From: Desulfovibrionales bacterium
GTDB taxonomy: Bacteria > Desulfobacterota > Desulfovibrionia > Desulfovibrionales > Desulfomicrobiaceae
Assembly: GCA_012727515.1 (NCBI GenBank)
Contig: JAAYGZ010000241.1
Span: forward strand, 1 to 15,817
Length of the DNA: 15,817 nt
Reading direction: 5' to 3'
Below, in pieces: positions 7,567 through 13,272 of the stretch (position 1 is its first letter; the number at the start of each line of letters is the position of its first letter). The position numbers and the translations under genes are program-made. Under the pieces are notes generated by a model. That model did not search any database and was not told the DNA's origin. It saw only the letters and a list, made by a program, of their open reading frames with translations.

Positions 7567-7938
7567 AACCAACCCCTCCGTTGTATCATTTTTTTGCGTA
7601 TGTCCCTGCCTATATTCAGCTCGCCCTGCTCTTTTCTGATGCCTTTCTGGTACGCGAAAAGAGCCGCGCCATGCGTTAAAATTTCTTTGTCAATGTAAAA
7701 ATAAACAGCGTCACACTGTATTTTTCATTGATTATGACGCCAGTTCGTTGCGCGCAGTGCACAAAAAGAAAACCCGTTGTGCGCTTGTTCTGAATATTTT
7801 ACCTGCATTGTATGCCGGTGTTGCTACTGTGAAAGCCAGATAATTTGACAAAAAAGGCAACCCCCAATAAGCGTTTTGCTCTTATCAGCACCAACAAAAT
7901 GCTGTTCTGTCCACACTAACTCCTGCCAAGGATTGCCC
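7567..7938. other. Divergent intergenic region between lemA and the ABC importer
   Basis: This 372-bp AT-rich stretch must hold the promoters for both directions. A TTGACA hexamer at 7845-7850 is followed 17 bases later by the poor -10 TAAGCG, which could serve the importer genes. A TTGACA on the minus strand around 7690 has no credible -10 at the right spacing. GTGCACAA at 7757-7764 pairs with TTGTGCGC at 7777-7784 (one wobble) as a possible operator or hairpin. No coding region is supported. Confidence 0.4.
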
Positions 7939-8667
7939 ATGCCTCTGATTGAGTTTCGTAATGTCAACAAATGGTTTGGCGACTTTCATGTTCTGAAAAA
8001 TATTAATGAAAGTGTAGAAAAAGGTGAAGTCCTGGTCATCTGCGGGCCAAGCGGATCAGGAAAATCAACCCTGGTGCGCTGTATCAACCGTCTGGAAGAC
8101 ATCAATCAGGGAGAAATTCTGATCAATGGCCGGACCATAACCGGAAAAGACCAGAACTTAAATGAGTTACGCGCTGAAATTGGCATTGTTTTCCAGCAAT
8201 TCAACCTGTACCCGCATTTAAGCGTCCTCAGAAACATCACCTTAGCCCCTGTTAAGGTCAAGAAAATATCCAAAGAAGAAGCAGAAAAAACAGCGCTGCG
8301 CTTGCTCGACCGTGTAGGTATTGGCAACCAGGCCCATAAATATCCCATTGAGCTTTCTGGTGGCCAGCAGCAGCGCGTGGCCATTGCCAGGGCCTTGGCC
8401 ATGAAGCCGCAGATCATGCTTTTTGACGAGCCGACCTCTGCCCTGGATCCGGAAATGATCAATGAAGTTTTAAGCGTCATGAAAGACCTGGCCAGGGAAG
8501 GCATGACCATGCTCTGCGTGACCCATGAAATGGGCTTTGCCCGCGAAGTGGCAGACAGAATTATTTTTATGGATCATGGAGAAATCCTGGAACGGGGCAC
8601 CCCAACCCACTTTTTTACGAGCCCTGAACATGAACGGACAAAGGCATTTTTGCGGGAAATTCTCTGA
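7939..8667 (+). CDS. Polar amino-acid ABC transporter, ATP-binding protein (GlnQ-like)
   Basis: Cytoplasmic ATPase that powers import of a polar amino acid. The 242-residue product has Walker [10 protein letters not shown] (36-44), a Q-loop at FQQFNL (85-90), ABC signature ELSGGQQQR (138-146), Walker B IMLFDEP (159-165), the D-loop SALD and H-loop His196 in CVTHEMGF. Length and motifs match the GlnQ/GltL/AapP group, known by [10 protein letters not shown]. The ATG at 7939 has CAAGGA nine bases upstream; an in-frame ATG at 7876 would add 21 residues lacking family similarity and has no ribosome site. The binding protein and permeases follow downstream after a 190-bp gap. Confidence 0.95.
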   Translation: MPLIEFRNVNKWFGDFHVLKNINESVEKGEVLVICGPSGSGKSTLVRCINRLEDINQGEILINGRTITGKDQNLNELRAEIGIVFQQFNLYPHLSVLRNITLAPVKVKKISKEEAEKTALRLLDRVGIGNQAHKYPIELSGGQQQRVAIARALAMKPQIMLFDEPTSALDPEMINEVLSVMKDLAREGMTMLCVTHEMGFAREVADRIIFMDHGEILERGTPTHFFTSPEHERTKAFLREIL

Positions 8668-8860
8668 GGACAGTTCCTTGCACGAACCACACAGCAGGGC
8701 AAAGCAATCTTGATAGAGTGGCAGAGATGCCTGAAACTTACCTTGCCGAGTACAGGCTCTCTAACGGGGACAAGTCCACGGCGCTACGCGCCATGCCATA
8801 TATTTCGGTTTAATCAGCGTTTCTCTAACCCTATACCTGTATTATGAGGAGGATGCTTTG

Positions 8861-9679
8861 ATGAAAATGTGGAAAATGTCTGTTTTGCTGACTGTGGCGT
8901 CATTATTTCTGGTCTTGTCTGCGGCTCAGGCCGGTAAAATAGACGAGATCAAGGCCCGTGGCACCCTGATTGCCGGGGTAAAGGATTCTCAACCCCCCTT
9001 TGGTTATGTGGATGAAAACTCCAGGCAGATTGTTGGCTTTGAGCCTGAATTGTGCGCAGCCCTGGCCGCCAAACTGGGCGTTAAACTTGAACTGAAACCC
9101 ATCACCTCTTCAACCCGCATTCCCATGCTGGAACAGGGCGCCATTGACCTTATTGCCGGAACCCTGACCCACCAGATTGCGCGGGAAGAAAAAATTGATT
9201 TTTCCATTACCTATTTTCCTGCGGCCCAGAAGCTGTTGGTCAAGGCTGACTCTGGCATCACCTCTGTGGCTGATCTGGCTGGAAAAAAAGTAGGTTCTGC
9301 CAAAGGCTCCACATCAGAGCAGAACATCAAAAAAGCACAGCCCGAGTGCACTGTGGTCTCTTTTGAAACCTACCCCGAGGCATTTTTGGCCATGAAGCAA
9401 GGCAAGGTTGTGGCAGTTACCACAGATGCGCCCATTTTGCTGGGCATTCGGAATTCTGATGACAATCCTGCTGACTGGGTCATTGCTGGCGAAGACATTG
9501 CCGCTGAACCCTATGGCATTGGCGTGCCGGAAAATGATTCCAAATTCCGCGATTTCGTCAATATTTCCCTTATGGAAATGTGGAAATCCGGCGAATACCA
9601 GGCCCTGTATGACAAGTGGTTTGGTGAGAAAACCAATTTCCATATTCCACTGACCTGGACCATGGAACTCTGGCCCTAA
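8861..9679 (+). CDS. Polar amino-acid ABC transporter, periplasmic substrate-binding protein
   Basis: Family 3 extracellular solute-binding protein that delivers substrate to the permeases below. The 272-residue product has a Sec signal peptide (MSVLLTVASLFLVLSAAQA, cleavage near residue 25). The mature protein opens with GKIDEIKARGTLIAGVKDSQ, followed by PPFGYVD, a GFEPELCAALAAKLGV stretch and TSSTRIPMLEQGAIDLIAGT, the ligand-binding region where the Arg contacts the amino-acid carboxylate in relatives. It resembles glutamate/aspartate/glutamine binders (GltI, PEB1a), but specificity cannot be read with confidence. GAGGAGG at 8846-8852 suits ATG 8861 better than the in-frame TTG at 8858. A hairpin follows the stop. 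Confidence 0.94.
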   Translation: MKMWKMSVLLTVASLFLVLSAAQAGKIDEIKARGTLIAGVKDSQPPFGYVDENSRQIVGFEPELCAALAAKLGVKLELKPITSSTRIPMLEQGAIDLIAGTLTHQIAREEKIDFSITYFPAAQKLLVKADSGITSVADLAGKKVGSAKGSTSEQNIKKAQPECTVVSFETYPEAFLAMKQGKVVAVTTDAPILLGIRNSDDNPADWVIAGEDIAAEPYGIGVPENDSKFRDFVNISLMEMWKSGEYQALYDKWFGEKTNFHIPLTWTMELWP

Positions 9680-9691
9680 ATAAAAAGGACA

Positions 9692-9719
9692 CCAGGAGCC
9701 GGTTACGGCTGGCTCCTGG
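9692..9719 (+). promoter_or_regulatory. Intercistronic hairpin after the binding-protein gene
   Basis: CCAGGAGCC at 9692-9700 and GGCTCCTGG at 9711-9719 form a perfect 9-bp GC-rich stem with a 10-nt loop, starting 12 bases after the binding-protein stop. No T-run follows, so read-through to the permeases is expected. Such hairpins commonly stabilise the 3' end of binding-protein mRNA, giving more binding protein than permease. An alternative inner stem (AGCCG/CGGCT) is also possible. Confidence 0.6.
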
Positions 9720-9752
9720 CCTATACACACCTTAAACCCCGCACAAATACGC

Positions 9753-10451
9753 ATGCACTATAGTTTTAACTGGGCACTTATTTTTTCCGACGAATACGGC
9801 AGATGGTTCCTTGAAGGTTTAAGCATCACGCTGCAACTTTCCGGACTGTCCATTATCCTGGCCCTGGTTTTAGGCACCATGCTCACAACCATGCGCCTGT
9901 CCAGAATCAAGCCTCTGGTGTGGTTTGCTGTCAGTTATATTGAATTTTTTCGCAACACACCACTCGTTGTGCAGATTTTTTTCTGGTATTTTGGATCAGA
10001 CCCCATTCTGCCCGATTTTTTTAAGCACTGGCTGTACCAGCAAAATATCGAATTCGCCATTGGCGTCATTGCCCTGTCAACCTATACGGCTGCCTTTATT
10101 GCTGAAGAGCTGCGTTCCGGCATTTTATCCATTCCCAAAACCCAGCTTGAAGCCTCACGCGCCACTGGCCTGACGTTTTTACAGGCCATGGGCTATGTTA
10201 TTTTGCCCCAGGCTTTTCGCATTGTTGTGCCACCACTGATTTCCCAGTTCCTGAACCTGATTAAAAATTCATCCCTGGCCATGACCATTGGGGTGATGGA
10301 ACTGACGTATATGGCCCGGCAGGTGGAAGCACATACCTTTCACGGCTTTGAGGCCTTTACTGTGGCCACGCTTATGTATCTGTCCCTGTCTTTGCTCGTT
10401 TCTCTGGGCATTAACCAGTACAACAGAAGATGCCTGCGCGTGAGCAGATAG
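9753..10451 (+). CDS. Polar amino-acid ABC transporter permease (HisM/GltJ type), first subunit
   Basis: Inner-membrane permease subunit of 232 residues. It has hydrophobic segments at about 24-48, 56-80, 100-120, 150-175 and 205-225. Family motifs are EFFRNTPLVVQIFFWYF near 64-80 and the EAA loop EASRATGLTFLQAMGYVILP at 133-152, which docks on the ATPase. It pairs with the next gene, a homologous subunit, to form the translocation channel. No Shine-Dalgarno is visible before ATG 9753; together with the preceding hairpin this suggests lower synthesis than the binding protein. No better in-frame start is seen, since the protein must include the first membrane helix. Confidence 0.93.
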   Translation: MHYSFNWALIFSDEYGRWFLEGLSITLQLSGLSIILALVLGTMLTTMRLSRIKPLVWFAVSYIEFFRNTPLVVQIFFWYFGSDPILPDFFKHWLYQQNIEFAIGVIALSTYTAAFIAEELRSGILSIPKTQLEASRATGLTFLQAMGYVILPQAFRIVVPPLISQFLNLIKNSSLAMTIGVMELTYMARQVEAHTFHGFEAFTVATLMYLSLSLLVSLGINQYNRRCLRVSR

Positions 10452-10460
10452 GGGACAGCA

Positions 10461-11195
10461 ATGGATACATTTATGACATGGTTGAGCGGACTTTTCAGCA
10501 ACTGGGGCATTGTGTGGAAGAATTTCGACTACCTGCTTGTAGGAGCCTATCCCCAAGGCCCCTTAGGTGGTCTGGCCATGAGCATTGTCATGGCTGTTAT
10601 TGGAATTTTCGGCGCCTTCTGGATTGGTCTGGCTGTCGGGCTGATGCGCTTGTCGTCCAGGCGCTGGCTGGCCTGGCCAGCTTTGGTCTATATTGAGATT
10701 ATCCGTGGCACACCGCTGCTCATGGTTATTTTCTGGTTTTATTTCTTTGCCCCTATTCTTCTGGGCCACGCTGTGCCGGAAACTGACAGCGCCATTGCCG
10801 CGTTTATTGTTTTTACCAGTGCCTATGTGGCAGAAATTGTTCGCGCTGGCGTGCTGTCCCTGCCCAAAGGCCAGACAGAAGCGGCCCGGGGATCAGGCCT
10901 TTCACACACCCAGGCCATGATCTATGTCATTTTGCCCCAGGCCCTGCGCAACATGATTCCATCTTTTGTCAATCAGTTTGTTTCTCTGACCAAGGACACA
11001 TCCCTGGCCATGATCATCAATGTCAATGAACTGACCTTGTCTGCCCGGCACATCTATACCCGGACCATGAAAGCGCCCATGGAAATATTTTTAACCATTG
11101 CCCTGCTCTATTTTGTTATCTGCTGGGTGCTGACCGCCTTTAGCCGTAAACTTGAACGCGGTATGTCGCGGTACCAGTCCAGAGAAACGCTGTAG
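10461..11195 (+). CDS. Polar amino-acid ABC transporter permease (GltK/GlnP type), second subunit
   Basis: Second inner-membrane permease of the importer, 244 residues. It has membrane segments at about 38-62, 72-100, 112-130 and two more toward the C-terminus (about 215-235). It shows the motif EIIRGTPLLMVIFWFYF near 79-95 and the EAA loop EAARGSGLSHTQAMIYVILP at 140-159. It starts nine bases after the first permease stop, with AGGGGAC before the ATG, so it is in the same operon. The C-terminal tail is basic and cytosolic (FSRKLERGMSRYQSRETL). Together with the binding protein and ATPase it completes a four-gene PAAT-family importer. Confidence 0.94.
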   Translation: MDTFMTWLSGLFSNWGIVWKNFDYLLVGAYPQGPLGGLAMSIVMAVIGIFGAFWIGLAVGLMRLSSRRWLAWPALVYIEIIRGTPLLMVIFWFYFFAPILLGHAVPETDSAIAAFIVFTSAYVAEIVRAGVLSLPKGQTEAARGSGLSHTQAMIYVILPQALRNMIPSFVNQFVSLTKDTSLAMIINVNELTLSARHIYTRTMKAPMEIFLTIALLYFVICWVLTAFSRKLERGMSRYQSRETL

Positions 11196-11245
11196 CCATT
11201 GCGGCTTACAGAGCTGATTCGGCTTTGCTTTGCTCCGCGTGGAAT

Positions 11246-11371
11246 ATGGTTTATGGTCTGTGGTTTATAGTTGATAACTGATGGTCTATTGCCGATATAC
11301 AATTGAGAATGGAGAGTTGAAAATTGATAATTCTCCATTTTTCATGCTTCATTAACAATGTGCCATTAACC
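11246..11371. repeat. Degenerate 7-nt-period array, inverted about its centre (array 1)
   Basis: From 11246 the sequence falls into 18 consecutive 7-mers; 16 begin AT and two begin GT (11260 and 11316), with no phase slip. The left units (type ATGGTYT) are the reverse complement of the ATWRACN units seen in the array at the window end; the right units (type ATTAACM) are in the direct sense. The array is therefore head-to-head around the hairpin at 11308-11339. The other five positions are variable. It reads as non-coding, and frames across it are low complexity. Confidence 0.8.
11308..11344 (+). terminator. Possible intrinsic terminator of the ABC importer operon, inside array 1
   Basis: AATGGAGA at 11308-11315 pairs with TCTCCATT at 11332-11339 (8 bp, extendable through wobble pairs) around a 16-nt loop, and the second arm runs directly into a five-T tract. 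It is the first hairpin with a T-run after the second permease, about 113 bases past its stop. The stem is short and only half GC, so efficiency would be modest. Confidence 0.45.
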
Positions 11372-11380
11372 AACAACCGT

Positions 11381-11927
11381 CTATTCTGCGAAAAAAATCT
11401 CATCAATGGTCGTGGCAAAAAAGATGTGTTCAGCCCGCAAAGCGAGCTGTTCCGAAGTTGCGCTCCGCACATGCTCCTGGACAGTTCTTTTGAAGACCTG
11501 ATCGCAAATTGGCAGCAATCTGGTGTTTCAGGATGGGGCCCTGGCCTTCTGTGCGACCTTTTATCAGTCCTTCCTTCTCCTTCTGTTCTCCATTGCTGCT
11601 GTTATCATGATGGTGTCCTCCTTGTTTGCTGCGAGGTGGAACCTGGCCTGTTGTGTAACCATCTCTTTATTACTGTCTGATTTATATAGATAAAAATATA
11701 GGTTTTATGACTTCATCTGGCAGGTTTACCAGACCTCCCATAGGTACACCTTGGTGCCTGGATGGCCCGTGATAAACCATAATGGACACAATACAGGGCA
11801 GGATGACACTGGCCGGGTGCTGATTCAGATATTGTTCTCAGATTTCCACCAGATAGCATAACATTTGCATGGCACAGAACCGGTCCGGGCTGTTTTTGTG
11901 CTCAAAAAAAGCAGGTAAATAAAAAAA
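11381..11927 (-). pseudogene. Decayed Rpn-family recombination-promoting nuclease/putative transposase
   Basis: Minus-strand remnant of a PD-(D/E)XK Rpn-family protein (PF04754 type). Reading down from 11927, FIYLLF leads into EHKNSPDR, then MQMLCYLVEI, a TGA (11840-11838) where the family has Trp, EQYLNQHP, and IVSIMVYHG, matching the family's LP-I-P-V-YHG block. A later piece reads EGLIKGRTEGQG, and the C-terminus reads ATSEQLALRAEHIFFA followed by TIDEIF and a TAG stop at 11383-11381. Defects are a frameshift in the seven-T tract at 11910-11904, in-frame stops at 11840 and 11684, an internal deletion between about 11715 and 11570, and another frameshift between about 11560 and 11480. The N-terminal catalytic start is missing. 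The evidence is motif recall, not alignment; an intact parent would be about 300 residues. Confidence 0.78.
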
Positions 11928-11947
11928 CCTCTGTTTGGGCAGAGGTT
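11926..11947 (-). terminator. Hairpin with T-tract, oriented for minus-strand transcripts
   Basis: AACCTCTG at 11926-11933 pairs perfectly with CAGAGGTT at 11940-11947 around a 6-nt loop. On the minus strand the stem is followed directly by a seven-T run (including the last stem bases), the form of an intrinsic terminator. No intact minus-strand gene ends here; the hairpin sits at the truncated 5' edge of the Rpn remnant and 96 bases before the methyltransferase start. On the plus strand there is no T-run. Confidence 0.5.
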
Positions 11948-12042
11948 GCTCCTTTGCAGAGCAGATGTGCCTCTTGCCAACCTGCCTGGCCTGCCCTAAG
12001 GCCAGCCCAGCATACGTTACACGTTATCAACAAGGAGGCCCC
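11948..12042. other. Leader of the glycan gene pair
   Basis: No clear promoter hexamers are seen. TGGCCT at 11987-11992 and AGGCCA at 11999-12004 could form a 6-bp hairpin. AAGGAGG at 12032-12038 is the ribosome site for the next gene. An upstream in-frame ATG at 11935 was judged not to be the start. Confidence 0.4.
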
Positions 12043-13272
12043 ATGTCCCCCACATCTCCGACCCGGCAGTCCATGCTGGACGCCTTATATATGGAAAGCC
12101 TGGCCCTGGAAAATCCGTTTGCTTTTCAGGATTCCTACCACCTGGCAGATTTCGCGCCCCTTGAGGGTGAAGATTTTGTCACCCAGGCCTATTATGCTGT
12201 GCTCAAGCGTCCGCCAGACCCTCACGGCCTGACCACCTACACCAGGGGCCTGGCAGATGGGCAATATACCAAAGTCTATATTTTAGGAGCCTTGCGCTAT
12301 TCTGCTGAAGGCCGCTCCCACGGGGTGACCATTCATGGTTTGCGCCCGCGCCTGCCGTTTCATCTTGCCCGCTGCAAGGTCATGGGCCTTGTGCTGCGCC
12401 GCCTGGAACTGCCCATATCCCGCACCCGGCGGCGAGTAGCCACCTTGGAGCGCGAACTCAGATCCCTGCGCCAGCGCAGCGCCAGCCTGCATGAGTTGGA
12501 CGCTCTGCGCCAGGCCCTGACCGGCACCCTGCACAATCGTCAGGCCCTGCACCGGGTTTTGGAGCATCGTCTGGCAGGCGCACACACAGCCCCACGCCCC
12601 AGCGCCCAGACTGATGGGTCCTTTTATATGGAACTGGAAGCGCGTTTTCGCGGCACAGAACAGGACATCACGGCTGGCCTGGCCTGTTTTATTCCCTGGA
12701 TTGAACAGATGCAAAAAGCCTGTGGCACTGCGGCCCTGGCTGTTGACCTGGGCAGTGGTCGGGGAGAATGGCTTGGCTTGTTGCGCGAACTGCGCGTGCC
12801 AGCCCTGGGCGTGGATCTGAATCCTCTTTTTGTGGATCAGTGCCGGGCCAAGGGCCTGGAAGTGCGAGAAGCAGACGCCCTGGAGTTTCTTGCGGCCCAG
12901 CCCGATGCCTCGCTTGGTCTGGTCAGCGCCTTTCATATGCTGGAGCATCTGGATTTTTCCACCCAGTACCGTATGCTGGCTGAAACATTTCGCGTGCTTC
13001 AGCCAGGGGGCCTGGCCCTGTTTGAAACACCCAATCCACGCAATATCCTGGTGGGTGCTGGTGATTTTTACCGTGACCCCACCCATGCCAATCCCATCTT
13101 TCCCGACACCCTGGCTCTTTTGGGCGAGCACCTGGGCTTTGCGTCCTCTGCCGCGTATTTTTTCCAGAAAGACCGTGTGGCCCTGGACCCGTGTGCTGGT
13201 TATCCCTTTGACAGCCTGGATGATTATGTGCGCGTGTCGCGTGATTTTGTCTGGCGCGGGGTGAAGCCATGA
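12043..13272 (+). CDS. DUF4214 / coiled-coil / class I SAM-dependent methyltransferase protein
   Basis: Predicted cytoplasmic methyltransferase of 409 residues, probably acting on a glycan. A DUF4214-like segment lies at about 42-92 (FVTQAYYAVLKRPPDPHGL, then YILGALRYSAEGRSHG). A basic helical and coiled-coil stretch runs from about 125 to 185 (RVATLERELRSLRQR and so on). A Rossmann methyltransferase follows from about 200: motif I VDLGSGRGEW (234-243), the acidic strand end GVDLNP (about 265), then SAFHMLEHL and FRVLQPGGLALFETPNP. The GSGRGEW motif is typical of methyltransferases in O-antigen and surface-glycan loci (WbdD-like in the methyl domain). AAGGAGG at 12032-12038 fixes ATG 12043. 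The stop overlaps the next start as ATGA, so the two products are coupled. Its acceptor is unknown. Confidence 0.87.
   Translation: MSPTSPTRQSMLDALYMESLALENPFAFQDSYHLADFAPLEGEDFVTQAYYAVLKRPPDPHGLTTYTRGLADGQYTKVYILGALRYSAEGRSHGVTIHGLRPRLPFHLARCKVMGLVLRRLELPISRTRRRVATLERELRSLRQRSASLHELDALRQALTGTLHNRQALHRVLEHRLAGAHTAPRPSAQTDGSFYMELEARFRGTEQDITAGLACFIPWIEQMQKACGTAALAVDLGSGRGEWLGLLRELRVPALGVDLNPLFVDQCRAKGLEVREADALEFLAAQPDASLGLVSAFHMLEHLDFSTQYRMLAETFRVLQPGGLALFETPNPRNILVGAGDFYRDPTHANPIFPDTLALLGEHLGFASSAAYFFQKDRVALDPCAGYPFDSLDDYVRVSRDFVWRGVKP

Noticed and set aside
8780..8792. GGCGC-TAC-GCGCC palindrome before the binding-protein gene as a terminator
   Set aside because: The stem is only five bases with a three-base loop and no T-run; too weak to annotate alone.
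11246..11371. CRISPR array
   Set aside because: Units are 7 bases, diverged and contiguous, without spacers of constant length or conserved direct repeats of 23-47 bases.
11251..11472. Minus-strand frame of 73 codons through the heptamer array
   Set aside because: Its C-terminal half (INFQLSILN-like) is the low-complexity product of reading the 7-nt repeat, and its N-terminal half is an out-of-phase reading of the Rpn C-terminus.
11324..11680. Plus-strand frame of 118 codons in the gap before the glycan genes
   Set aside because: It starts inside the heptamer array, has odd composition (Cys and Leu rich) and overlaps the minus-strand Rpn remnant that explains the sequence better.
12283..13131. 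Minus-strand frame of 282 codons opposite the methyltransferase
   Set aside because: Antisense shadow of a gene with clear Rossmann motifs; the product is His/Gln/Ala-rich with no recognisable domain.
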